Shown one piece after another: positions 1 through 9,130 of a stretch of 64,000 nucleotides of DNA. Under the pieces are notes generated by a model, which was not told where the DNA came from, searched no databases, and was given only the letters and a program-made list of their open reading frames with translations. Every line of letters begins with the position of its first letter. The first letter of the stretch is position 1. The position numbers and the translations under genes are program-made. Origin of the DNA: an uncultured Prevotella sp. (GTDB lineage Bacteria; Bacteroidota; Bacteroidia; Bacteroidales; Bacteroidaceae). The stretch lies in NCBI GenBank assembly GCA_905233245.1, contig CAJODK010000012.1, positions 16,359 through 80,358 of the forward strand, read 5' to 3'.

Positions 1-476
1 AGACCATAGCACTCTACATACAGAAATACACACAGTATCGCAAGCGTAAGGTATTCTTCGGTGAGACAGGCAAGATAGATGACCTCATCCCTATGATGGT
101 AAAGCACAAGAACGAGAAATACCTCGTACCTATGAGCAGCGTGGCCAATGACAGCATCACCCGCCTCCTCGACTCCAAGGGACTCAACCACAAAGAGTGC
201 GTGCTCTATCGCACCGTGAGCAATGACTTCAGCGAAGAGGAGAAGAAGAATTTCGACTACGACATGGCACTGTTCTTCTCACCTACAGGCATCAAGACCC
301 TCGTGGATAATTTCCCCAACGTACATGAAAGTCAACTCCACATCGGAACCTTTGGCCCCACTACCGCCAAGACAGCACGCGATGCAGGACTTGACATCAG
401 CCTTGAGGCACCCACAGAGCGCTACCCTTCCATGACGGGAGCCCTGCGCCATTTCCTGCAGGAACAAGAAGACTAA
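1..476 (+). CDS. hemD: Uroporphyrinogen-III synthase (HemD), C-terminal part, truncated by window start
   Basis: Frame is open from position 3 through the listed ORF at 93; FFSPTGIKTLVDNFP...IGTFGPTTAKTARDAGLDISLEAPTERYPSMTGAL is HemD C-terminal-like; followed by rnpA/yidD as in other Bacteroidales. Confidence 0.8.
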   Translation, partial: TIALYIQKYTQYRKRKVFFGETGKIDDLIPMMVKHKNEKYLVPMSSVANDSITRLLDSKGLNHKECVLYRTVSNDFSEEEKKNFDYDMALFFSPTGIKTLVDNFPNVHESQLHIGTFGPTTAKTARDAGLDISLEAPTERYPSMTGALRHFLQEQED

Positions 477-478
477 CT

Positions 479-886
479 TTGAACTTTGAACTTTTGAACT
501 TTGAACTGAGAAAGTCGGAGCGTCTCCACAGCCATACCCTAATCGATAGGCTGTTTGAGCCTGGCAGAGGGAGCAAGAGCCTGACGGCATTTCCCCTGCG
601 AGTGGTCTTTCGCATCATAGAACAGGCTGAACAGACTGAGACAAATGCCAGCATCCTCATCTCAGTACCCAAGCGACAATTCAAGCACGCCGTAGACCGC
701 AACCGCGTCAAGCGTCAGGTACGCGAAGCCTATCGCACCAATAAGGAACTCATCCGACTGCCCGAGGGTAAGGCACTCACCATCGCCTTCATCTGGCTCG
801 ACAGTCAGCACCATCCCACGAGCATCGTGACCGCCAAGGTCAAGAACCTTATGCAAAGAATCACAGAGCAATGCGCAACATACTAA
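479..886 (+). CDS. rnpA: Ribonuclease P protein component
   Basis: [20 protein letters not shown]...[25 protein letters not shown] signature. Confidence 0.92.
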   Translation: MNFELLNFELRKSERLHSHTLIDRLFEPGRGSKSLTAFPLRVVFRIIEQAEQTETNASILISVPKRQFKHAVDRNRVKRQVREAYRTNKELIRLPEGKALTIAFIWLDSQHHPTSIVTAKVKNLMQRITEQCATY

Positions 887-1092
887 CCGCCATACTGCTC
901 CTGCCAATAGCGTTCTACCAGACGTGCATCAGCCCCTTCACCCCTGCCTCATGTCGCTTCACCCCGACCTGCTCGCAGTACGCTAAGGAAGCCATCATCA
1001 AGCACGGTCCCTTCCGAGGACTCTGGCTCGCAATAAAACGAATATTAAAATGTCATCCCTGGGGAGGTTCAGGCTACGACCCCGTCCCCTAA
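871..1092 (+). CDS. yidD: Membrane protein insertion efficiency factor YidD
   Basis: [58 protein letters not shown]; overlaps rnpA. Confidence 0.95.
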   Translation: MRNILTAILLLPIAFYQTCISPFTPASCRFTPTCSQYAKEAIIKHGPFRGLWLAIKRILKCHPWGGSGYDPVP

Positions 1093-1118
1093 ACGACTAA
1101 ACGACCAAACGACCAAAT

Positions 1119-2420
1119 ATGAAAAATTTCATCGAAGAACTCAAATGGCGCGGCATGCTCGCACAGGTGATGCCAGGCGCAGAAGAACTGTTACAGCGTG
1201 AAATGGTGACAGCATATCTCGGCACCGATCCTACTGCCGACTCACTCCACATAGGCCACCTCTGTGGCATCATGATGCTACGTCACCTGCAGCAGTGTGG
1301 TCACAAACCCATCATCCTCGTCGGTGGTGCTACAGGCATGATTGGCGACCCATCAGGCAAGTCACAGGAACGCAATCTCCTTGACTCCGAGACCCTCTAC
1401 CACAATCAGGAGTGCATCAAGAAGCAGGTTGCCAAGTTCCTCGATTTCGATTCAAAGGACGCCAATGCTGCCGAGATGGTCAACAACTACGACTGGATGA
1501 AGGACTTCACCTTCCTTGACTTCGCCCGCACCGTTGGCAAGCACATCACCGTCAACTATATGATGGCTAAGGACTCCGTACAGCAGCGCCTCAACGGCAC
1601 CGCACGCGACGGACTCTCCTTCACCGAGTTCACCTACCAACTCCTGCAAGGCTATGACTTCCTCCACCTATACCAGACCAAGAACTGCAAAATGCAGCTC
1701 GGCGGCAACGACCAGTGGGGCAACATGACCACAGGCACCGAACTCATCCGTCGCACCCTGGGCAACGACCAGGAGGCATATGCTCTCACCTGCCCACTCA
1801 TCACCAAGGCAGACGGCAAGAAATTTGGTAAGACAGAGAGCGGCAATATCTGGCTCGACCGCAATAGAACATCCCCATACAAGTTCTACCAGTTCTGGCT
1901 CAACGTATCTGACGATGATGCCGAAAAGTACATCAAGATTTTCACTTCTCTCACCAAGGAAACTATTGACGCTCTCGTTGAGGAACACAAGGCAGACCCA
2001 GGTCGTCGCATCCTCCAGAAGCGTCTCGCTGAGGAAGTCACCGTCATGGTTCACTCACAAGCCGACCTTGATGCTGCCATCGAAGCATCAGGCATTCTCT
2101 TCGGCAAGAGTACTAAGGAGAACCTGGAGAAACTCGACGAACAAACCTTCCTTGATGTCTTCGAGGGTGTGGAGACCTTCACTATCAGCAAGGAGCTGCT
2201 CGGTCAACCAGCCATCGAGATACTCACCCGTGATGACTGCCGCGTATTCCCTTCCAAGGGCGAGATGCGCAAAATGGTACAAGGCGGTGGCGTCTCTATC
2301 AACAAGGAGAAACTCACCGACCAGCAGCGTCCCCTCACCTCCGATGACCTCATCGCAGGCAAGTACATACTCGCACAACGAGGTAAGAAGAACTATTTCT
2401 TAATTAAAATTAATTCTTAA
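1119..2420 (+). CDS. tyrS: Tyrosyl-tRNA synthetase
   Basis: [47 protein letters not shown] motifs. Confidence 0.97.
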   Translation: MKNFIEELKWRGMLAQVMPGAEELLQREMVTAYLGTDPTADSLHIGHLCGIMMLRHLQQCGHKPIILVGGATGMIGDPSGKSQERNLLDSETLYHNQECIKKQVAKFLDFDSKDANAAEMVNNYDWMKDFTFLDFARTVGKHITVNYMMAKDSVQQRLNGTARDGLSFTEFTYQLLQGYDFLHLYQTKNCKMQLGGNDQWGNMTTGTELIRRTLGNDQEAYALTCPLITKADGKKFGKTESGNIWLDRNRTSPYKFYQFWLNVSDDDAEKYIKIFTSLTKETIDALVEEHKADPGRRILQKRLAEEVTVMVHSQADLDAAIEASGILFGKSTKENLEKLDEQTFLDVFEGVETFTISKELLGQPAIEILTRDDCRVFPSKGEMRKMVQGGGVSINKEKLTDQQRPLTSDDLIAGKYILAQRGKKNYFLIKINS

Positions 2421-2444
2421 TTCTTAATTCTTAATTCTTAATTT
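2410..2444. repeat. 7-bp tandem repeat (TTAATTC)x4 plus partial unit, overlapping the tyrS stop
   Basis: Direct reading of ttaattcttaattcttaattcttaattcttaattttt. Confidence 0.9.
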
Positions 2445-2491
2445 TTCTTCGTACCTTTGCAACCGCAAATCGCAAGATTTGTCACTTGGAC

Positions 2492-2562
2492 TGTCGTATG
2501 GTGTAATGGTAGCACAACAGGTTTTGGTTCTGTTTGTCGTGGTTCGAATCCGCGTACGACAA
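2492..2562 (+). tRNA. tRNA-Gln (TTG)
   Basis: 7-bp acceptor tgtcgta/tacgaca, TTG anticodon in ttttggttc, T-arm GGTTCGAATCC. Confidence 0.92.
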
Positions 2563-2569
2563 CCTAAGG

Positions 2570-2612
2570 AAATCGCAAGCCACTTATATTCAAGCACTTG
2601 CGATTTTCTTTG
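2570..2612 (+). terminator. Hairpin terminator after tRNA-Gln
   Basis: aaatcgcaag...cttgcgattt inverted repeat followed by T-rich tract. Confidence 0.7.
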
Positions 2613-2742
2613 TTTTATTCATGATGAGGTAGAAGGAATAAGCTCAGATGCGCTTACCCACTGGACCGAAGTCGGGGGGGTAAAGCAAGAGGGCGAACTG
2701 TCTTCCAGGCCTCTTAATTATTGTTAACTAAAGTTGTTGTGG

Positions 2743-5673
2743 CTATTTCTGCAGGGTGACACCCATTATTCCGATGACGACATCGTTGGAGAGAGTGCGT
2801 AGGGTAAGACTCTTAAGTTTGCGACTGGGGTCGAGCTTCACATCAAGCAACTGAGCAGCACCGCCATTGATTTCACGACCATAGACACCCTTTATGCCAA
2901 GGGCTTCACCGAGGCGGCGGCTGACACGGTCGCTCATCAGATGAACACGATACGGACGCTTGCCCTCCACATGAAAAGCGTAGTCGTCGATGTAGTAGTC
3001 CTGCTCAATGGGACACCAATTGTAGGGGTTGGTGAGCAGAACGGTCTTCGACGTTCCGTCCTGATACTCTATGCGCACCAGTCCGTTGGCGATACGGCTC
3101 TGCATCTGGTTGGTGGTGCCAGCAAGCATGAGGTAGGCATGTGAGGCACGTCCCTTGAGGGCTATGGTGAGACTGTCGGGGTAGTTGTCCCACAGCGAGG
3201 TGTACGCCACATTCCTCCCCTTAGCATCGGTGCGGAAAGGTATGGCGGGAGCATCGTCAAGATGAGCGGTATATATATGGTCCTTGACGAGGGTACGGAA
3301 GACAGAGTCATTGGTCTCAGCACGGAGAAGTGGGTGGCACCATTCACCAAAGCCGTTCTTGGGGATGCGCAGCGAGGTATATGGCGATGCTGGAGAGAGG
3401 TATTCGTTCTTGAAGATGTCGGTGACACGACTATTGAAGGCACTATCCATATTCACTGGTTTGCACTGAGACGTGACGATTTCATCGAAGTCTGTGGCCA
3501 GGTAAGCCTCTCCCCCTGCCTTCCTCCGTAGGGAGGGAACAGAATGAGTCTTAGAACACTTCTGCAACTCGATATGCTGTGTGAGGTCATTGCTGCAAAC
3601 TGTCTCACGATAGCGACCACCGCCGATGTTCTGACGGATAACAATCTGCAACTGCTGTGGCAAGCGCTGATGGATATCGTAAATCTCCTTGTCGCCCTCA
3701 CGACGGAAGGAGAAGTCAATATAGGGAGTATGGACGCTGGCAGAGTCCCATGCCTCGGGGAAGCCTGGACGGATATACAGTTTGCCATTGAGGGCATCGG
3801 GAGTGATACCATATAGTCCCTGTATGGCGGTCTTGGCGGTAATGCCTACATTGTCAGAGAAATCGCGATACACCTCACCACGTGCAGCATCGTAGTAGCT
3901 GACCTGACCGATGTTGGCTGGCGACTGACCAAGGTACATCTCGTCGAGCAATACACCCTTCATCAGGTGGAATGCCTCATCAGCGCGCCCAGCATGGAAA
4001 TAAGCCAGCGCTGTATGCATCACCTCAGCATGCGCCACATTATTGGTGCTCCACACATAGGGCAGCCAGTTGGTGGTGGAGAGTATATAATAGTTATTAA
4101 CGGGAACGTTAATAGGAATATGTGGTATTACCTCATCAACATAGCGCGTGGCGAGGTAGGCTTGTTCGGGAGTACAGGCATAACTGTCGATAGGGGTATA
4201 TACAGTCCATAGAGCTGCACTGGGGTGCTGACGCTGCAAACCCATCAGGTCTTTATACTCCGCCCAGCAACCTTCCTCGGGCATCCAGAGTTCACGATTC
4301 ATGGCAGCAAGTATCTTCTCCGCCTCTGCTCGGTAAGGCGTGGGATCTTCACCTATGATTTCGGCTATTCGGGCAGCCACCGTATTACAACGATAGTTGT
4401 AGGCGGTAGAGTGCGTCACGCCACCACTATTATAATACAGTCCGTCGCTCGCCCATATACAACAGTAGGCATCGTAGAGGCCGTCATCGTTGGGGTCCCA
4501 GTTGAGTTTCTCCCAAGCAATATGACTTGTCAGCACCGGCCACATCTTTCTTAGGTAGGCAGAGTCTGCATCAAACTGGAAGTGCCACAGCAGTTCGTCG
4601 ATGTAGTTGAGATTCATATCGTAGTGGTGGAACTTGTCGTTGCGGTGTGGCGAACGACAGATATAGCCATTGGAATACATCGGAGTACCCCACTTATACT
4701 CTGCACGACAGAGATTCTCCTGAGCCGACTGCGTAGGGTGCGGGATAGTGCAAGGCACGTCAGTGACCATACTCTCAGCATAGGCATCGAAATGATGACG
4801 GGCTCTGTCATGCCAACCGAGGAAGTCACCCATATATGCTGCGCGCCAACCGGGAATCTGCATGCGCCACGCTACAGCGCCATGAAGGAAGGTGTCACCA
4901 TCCCACGCTCCATCGCCAGCAGTGACCAAAACACCACCCAGAGTATTGACATACGGGTCAGGAGTGCTGAAAGTCACCATACTAGCCAACTCGCTGCGAT
5001 ACCGTTCACAACGGTCATACTCCTCTGCACTGCCATCATCACCCAAGGTAATCAGTTGCTGGGAGATAGTCATATAGGTAATGTTGTTGGTAGCGTCCCA
5101 GTCGAGGGACTGCAACTGTTTCTTGTCGGGCGATGCCTCAAGAGAACCTGCTTCCTCAGCATTCATGTCACCCGAGCGTTTGAGTTTCTGGTTGGCGATT
5201 TCGCAACACTCAGCATGCGCCGTAACGACACCCTTGAAACCACTGGTCACTATCTTCCAGATACCACCCTGACGGTCAGGAAAAGCGAGGACTGACATCT
5301 CCACCTTGCCACTACCCCACCCCTTGTCGGTGAGCACATAACTGCGACGACCCGCCGTATAGCGGGCCTCACAATGGTCTGTCTCATCAAGCCGCGTGGT
5401 CTTGCCATTAACCGTGAGCGAAAAACTGATATTGCGACTATCCTTCTTCTTATAAGCCACGAAGATGGGGCGGTCGCTGGTCTCAAGGCGGTCCTCATCA
5501 TGACTGCCATAGAGAGCCCGCGTGTAACGGTTCTCGCCATTAACGCACACGAAGTCCTGACCGTCGGGGCGATACTGCCACGTGCGCGCCGACATGCTGA
5601 GGGATAGCATGCAGAGTATGGCGATGAAGGAGAGCATATCTATTTCTACTTTATCTAGGTTCCATCTCTGCAA
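2743..5673 (-). CDS. Secreted DUF4450-like / six-hairpin-glycosidase-type protein; likely start at internal MLSFIAILCMLSLSMSA
   Basis: Signal peptide; RTWQYRPDGQDFVCVNGENRYTRALYG N-terminus; (alpha/alpha)-barrel-like central region (DPNDDGLYDAYCCIWASDGLYYNSGGVTHSTAYNYR); glycogen-debranching-like C-terminal region. Confidence 0.65.
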   Translation of the reverse strand: MQRWNLDKVEIDMLSFIAILCMLSLSMSARTWQYRPDGQDFVCVNGENRYTRALYGSHDEDRLETSDRPIFVAYKKKDSRNISFSLTVNGKTTRLDETDHCEARYTAGRRSYVLTDKGWGSGKVEMSVLAFPDRQGGIWKIVTSGFKGVVTAHAECCEIANQKLKRSGDMNAEEAGSLEASPDKKQLQSLDWDATNNITYMTISQQLITLGDDGSAEEYDRCERYRSELASMVTFSTPDPYVNTLGGVLVTAGDGAWDGDTFLHGAVAWRMQIPGWRAAYMGDFLGWHDRARHHFDAYAESMVTDVPCTIPHPTQSAQENLCRAEYKWGTPMYSNGYICRSPHRNDKFHHYDMNLNYIDELLWHFQFDADSAYLRKMWPVLTSHIAWEKLNWDPNDDGLYDAYCCIWASDGLYYNSGGVTHSTAYNYRCNTVAARIAEIIGEDPTPYRAEAEKILAAMNRELWMPEEGCWAEYKDLMGLQRQHPSAALWTVYTPIDSYACTPEQAYLATRYVDEVIPHIPINVPVNNYYILSTTNWLPYVWSTNNVAHAEVMHTALAYFHAGRADEAFHLMKGVLLDEMYLGQSPANIGQVSYYDAARGEVYRDFSDNVGITAKTAIQGLYGITPDALNGKLYIRPGFPEAWDSASVHTPYIDFSFRREGDKEIYDIHQRLPQQLQIVIRQNIGGGRYRETVCSNDLTQHIELQKCSKTHSVPSLRRKAGGEAYLATDFDEIVTSQCKPVNMDSAFNSRVTDIFKNEYLSPASPYTSLRIPKNGFGEWCHPLLRAETNDSVFRTLVKDHIYTAHLDDAPAIPFRTDAKGRNVAYTSLWDNYPDSLTIALKGRASHAYLMLAGTTNQMQSRIANGLVRIEYQDGTSKTVLLTNPYNWCPIEQDYYIDDYAFHVEGKRPYRVHLMSDRVSRRLGEALGIKGVYGREINGGAAQLLDVKLDPSRKLKSLTLRTLSNDVVIGIMGVTLQK

Positions 5674-5702
5674 AGTTACAAACTATTTCGTTATCCTCCA
5701 AA
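5671..5702 (-). promoter_or_regulatory. Bacteroidetes-type promoter (-7 TAACTTTG, -33 TTTG, 20-bp spacer) for the 2743-5673 gene
   Basis: Forward CAAAGTTA 5671-5678 and CAAA 5699-5702. Confidence 0.6.
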
Positions 5703-5770
5703 TTTTTCGTTAAAAATGGGGGTGAAAAGCACCAATTGATATATGTCAAGTGGCGCGGAGCTGTACTGCT
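5698..5770. repeat. Repeat A copy 1 (73 bp), begins at the -33 box
   Basis: About 71/73 identical to 6974-7046. Confidence 0.95.
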
Positions 5771-5970
5771 TTTTATTGTTTTTGCTTTCGAGGTCTTTTT
5801 ATAACGATAGTTATGTGATAAGTGATATGACCTGGGCGTGAGAGCTTGCTCTCAAAGGCAAGGGCATAGCGATTAGCACGTCAGTTACATCGTAACTATA
5901 GACCGAAGAAAGGGTTATTTCTGTTTTTTTTGGAAAATATATTCGGAAGATTCGTGAGATTCGTGGTCTA

Positions 5971-6064
5971 GAATAAAAATAGATGTCCCGACCACCGCTG
6001 TGGCCAGGACATCCGATACATAAATTTGCTTTGTTATTTATAAGCAATTATACAATCCTCATTG
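5971..6064. repeat. Repeat B copy 1 (94 bp), contains terminator hairpin
   Basis: About 93/94 identical to 7119-7212; hairpin gatgtcc...ggacatc. Confidence 0.95.
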
Positions 6065-6082
6065 GAGGAGGATGTATAATTT

Positions 6083-6949
6083 TTAGAATGCATCCTCGAA
6101 GTCGACGTGAAAGCTAACATCAGTAGTAAGTACTCTCGTACCTCCTGATCTTAATTCGGGAGTATTAATACGAATATCACAGTCAACAACGCAGATAGGA
6201 CCATCTACAGAGCGAATAACATTCTCATCGTGCATGTCGCTTAGGTATATGTCAGGAGTAGCGTATGTCCAGTTCCTTGGATTCTTCAATTCAAATCCCA
6301 TATGCTCCATGTACTCCTCGATTTCATCGTCTGATAGATGTGAACCTCTTATATACGGTTGTTCTACAAGGATCTTGAATTCTCCATCCTTATTACGTCC
6401 AAATCCCAGTACAGAAAGTCCCGTTTCAGGGAAATATGTATTATGCAGTGCTATTCTGTCGAGTGCCAGAATAGGAGTAATGAAATAATCAAGTCCGATG
6501 CTTTTCACCAGTGTTGCGCCATGGTCAAATACCACAGCCTCTCCCCCCTCAGCTATTCCTTCTCCTAGAGTTTGTTGCAGGACATCATCTATAGAGTCCG
6601 TCCAGCATCCTATGCTCTTAGCCCACAGTTCTATGCAGTTTTCTTGCTTCTTGCCCTGTTGGCACTCTCTTTCGAAATCGCTGACATTCTTCGGAGAGTC
6701 TGTATCTGCTCTATCTTCTGCTCCCGCGAGTATGGATGCAATGACATTCGTCTCACCGCCCGTTGCGCAGCCATGCTGTTCTCTCGGTGAAAATCGTTTA
6801 TATACAAGCCTTCCGCTGATAAATTGCTCTGCATAATAATTAAGTCTTTTAAGTCCTTCGGGTGTGAAGCCATCTTCTATTATTTTCCGTATGGATACCC
6901 AAAAGTCCGAGTTTGTCATTATATTGATATTGTTTGATTCCACCTGCAA
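6083..6949 (-). CDS. Kinase-like protein (resembles the kinase domain of polyvalent proteins), ends in SFHVDFEDAF
   Basis: EGGEAVVFDHGATLVKSI...LSDMHDENVIRSVDGPICVVDCDIRIN resembles kinase catalytic/metal motifs; likely start at MTNSDFW. Confidence 0.5.
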   Translation of the reverse strand: MQVESNNINIMTNSDFWVSIRKIIEDGFTPEGLKRLNYYAEQFISGRLVYKRFSPREQHGCATGGETNVIASILAGAEDRADTDSPKNVSDFERECQQGKKQENCIELWAKSIGCWTDSIDDVLQQTLGEGIAEGGEAVVFDHGATLVKSIGLDYFITPILALDRIALHNTYFPETGLSVLGFGRNKDGEFKILVEQPYIRGSHLSDDEIEEYMEHMGFELKNPRNWTYATPDIYLSDMHDENVIRSVDGPICVVDCDIRINTPELRSGGTRVLTTDVSFHVDFEDAF

Positions 6950-6978
6950 AGTTACGATTAAGTTTTGAAACTACCAAA
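6947..6978 (-). promoter_or_regulatory. Bacteroidetes-type promoter for the kinase-like gene (same 20-bp spacing as 5671-5702)
   Basis: Forward CAAAGTTA 6947-6954 and CAAA 6975-6978. Confidence 0.6.
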
Positions 6979-7046
6979 TTTTTCGTTAAAAATGGGGGCG
7001 AAAACCACCAATTGATATATGTCAAGTGGCGCGGAGCTGTACTGCT
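6974..7046. repeat. Repeat A copy 2 (73 bp)
   Basis: Matches 5698-5770. Confidence 0.95.
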
Positions 7047-7118
7047 GTGGGGATGACTAAAGTCTAAGGTCTAAGGTCAAAGTTGGGAAAGAACAAAGAC
7101 TGTTTTGCGATGTTAAGT

Positions 7119-7212
7119 GAATAAAAATAGATGTCCCGACCACCGCTGTGGTCAGGACATCCGATACATAAATTTGCTTTGTTATTTATAAGCAATTATA
7201 CAATCCTCATTG
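7119..7212. repeat. Repeat B copy 2 (94 bp) with terminator hairpin
   Basis: Matches 5971-6064. Confidence 0.95.
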
Positions 7213-7226
7213 AAGCATTTTGTATA

Positions 7227-7265
7227 ATATTTAGAAGTCATCTTCGAACTCGGCATCTTGATCTA
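7227..7265 (-). pseudogene. Relic of an acidic C-terminal tail, (RQI)DQDAEFEDDF*, out of frame with the upstream ORF
   Basis: Minus strand gatcaagatgccgagttcgaagatgacttctaa; no start codon, preceded by an in-frame stop. Confidence 0.55.
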
Positions 7266-7886
7266 TTTGTCTCTAATTTTATCTCTAGCCTTAATTGCAT
7301 TATTCTCACTGCCATTATTAGCGCAGTTGTTCAGGCTTTCTTGTGATTTTATAGCATTCACAATTGAATCCAACTTGGTTCCAATCTCCTGTAGAGGAGT
7401 TTTTAGGTCTTGGGGCGATTGAGATACTCTGTTACTCATAAAGCACGACAGTAATAATACTAAAAACAAGATAATTGGATAAAACATCACAATAGATTTC
7501 GATTTTAAGCAATGTTTCTTTATGGAACAACTGTTATTTCCTTTTGGTATTGATATATCGAATCTGTAGATCAGATCTTTCCACGTATTATCACCATTAT
7601 GATACCTTGTAATAAACTCTTTCTCATGCTTGCGAAACTTGTTCTCGAGTAACAGATAATAGAAGTCTAATGCCCAAAACATGCAGATAGGGATAACAGC
7701 AATCAAAAGATATTCATTTAACTCAACTGAAGCAGCACACAGTGCAATTAGAGCCGTAACAATAGTTAATGTCCAATTTTTACAATTTGAACTGTTGGAT
7801 GCCATTCTGTTTATGGTATCCTGAAGCATCTGCAGATACTGACGAACATCCGTCACTTCATATATTTCTTTTTGTTGCTCACTCAT
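7263..7886 (-). CDS. Membrane protein with TM hairpin plus a third TM; partner of the TIR gene
   Basis: Hydrophobic segments LTIVTALIALCAASVELNEYLLIAVIPICMFWALDFYYLLL and SIVMFYPIILFLVLLLSCFM; starts 4 bp after the TIR gene stop. Confidence 0.7.
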   Translation of the reverse strand: MSEQQKEIYEVTDVRQYLQMLQDTINRMASNSSNCKNWTLTIVTALIALCAASVELNEYLLIAVIPICMFWALDFYYLLLENKFRKHEKEFITRYHNGDNTWKDLIYRFDISIPKGNNSCSIKKHCLKSKSIVMFYPIILFLVLLLSCFMSNRVSQSPQDLKTPLQEIGTKLDSIVNAIKSQESLNNCANNGSENNAIKARDKIRDK

Positions 7887-7890
7887 AAAT

Positions 7891-9039
7891 TTATACTATT
7901 GGTAAGTTATTATCCACTTGACAATATTCACAATCCTTTAGGTATTCTGGTACTTCTAATGTTATAACACCTGGCTTGTAAACTACAACTTTTTTATTAT
8001 GCTCTTTGAAATAATTTACTTCACGCTCAGTATATTGTGAAAGAATAGCATTATCAGTCATCACATAAAGTAATACGTCCGATTGGTCCATACGTAGTTC
8101 CAGTGCAGGCCAAGTATCTTCGTTTTGATTTTTTCGATTCAACATTACACCGTCATTAACCCAATCAATATAAACCACCTTGCCAAGACTATTCAAGTGT
8201 CTTTTAATATTAAGGAGTTCCTTCGCATCAAGAGAACTGTGGGAAAGGAACACATCAAATCTCTGATAGAGCAACTCTTGATTATCATACAGCAGATGAA
8301 GAAGTTCCGTAGGATTTTTCTTAATATCAATTGGCTTTAGCGCAGATTTCTTTCTTTTGCCCTTCCTTTCTCTTGCCAACCAAGGGCGTTCGCCCATGCG
8401 CAATAAAGATTTATAGGCTACCACGCGAAGGTCATAATTCTTGTCACAAGCATTAACTTTTTCCAAGAATGCAACGGTTTCCCTACATTTAAATTGTGCC
8501 GCCTCTATCAAAATAAGGTAACGAGCATTAATGTTGAGCGTATCACGTTTGCGCACATCAAAATAGGTTTTTACCAAAGCATTTATATATGGAGGACAGA
8601 CATCCTGTACATGAACAAGATTTTCTGCATTTTTTTTGCTACGTTCATTCATCTTCCTTGTAGCGTTATTCTTGAGTTCATGCTTGAACGTATTTATTTC
8701 TTCATCTGACAGTGTACGTTTATTCACGCGTTTAATTTTTGCATTTCGCTCCAGGAATTTTTCTGGAGTTGAAAAGGACACTGTTCTAAGATTTTTCTTC
8801 TTTCTTCGTATATAATCGTTCTTACGACTATTGCAATAATAACAGATATCCTCCCATGTGTAAGGGAAATATTCTTTAAATGCTTCAAGGTAATCCTGAA
8901 AGCTAAATCCAACAGGAAGAATATTCACAAGTTTTTTGGATAAGATTGCGAGATGAAACCCTTTTAGTACAATTTTCTCTCTATAATATTGCCTTCGATA
9001 GTAAATTGACATTATATTATTGTTTAAGGAGTTACTCAA
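7891..9039 (-). CDS. TIR-domain protein with N-terminal alpha-helical extension
   Basis: C-terminal RFDVFLSHSSLDAKELLNIKRHLNSLGKVVYIDWVND...DVLLYVMTDNAILSQYTEREVNYFKEHNKKVVVYKPG is TIR-like. Confidence 0.8.
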   Translation of the reverse strand: MSNSLNNNIMSIYYRRQYYREKIVLKGFHLAILSKKLVNILPVGFSFQDYLEAFKEYFPYTWEDICYYCNSRKNDYIRRKKKNLRTVSFSTPEKFLERNAKIKRVNKRTLSDEEINTFKHELKNNATRKMNERSKKNAENLVHVQDVCPPYINALVKTYFDVRKRDTLNINARYLILIEAAQFKCRETVAFLEKVNACDKNYDLRVVAYKSLLRMGERPWLARERKGKRKKSALKPIDIKKNPTELLHLLYDNQELLYQRFDVFLSHSSLDAKELLNIKRHLNSLGKVVYIDWVNDGVMLNRKNQNEDTWPALELRMDQSDVLLYVMTDNAILSQYTEREVNYFKEHNKKVVVYKPGVITLEVPEYLKDCEYCQVDNNLPIV

Positions 9040-9130
9040 CTTGTTTTATAATAGTCTTAGGTTTTAATCATTCAGCCCCACCCCTGTAGTGAGGGTGGGG
9101 CTGAAATATACATTTATTGATGATTGTTGA

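Noticed and set aside
2479-2727. ORF 2479-2727 (+)
   Set aside because: Overlaps tRNA-Gln and its terminator; no recognisable protein features
4582-5295. 237-aa ORF antisense to the DUF4450-like gene
   Set aside because: Shadow ORF on the opposite strand of a well-supported CDS; no family-like composition
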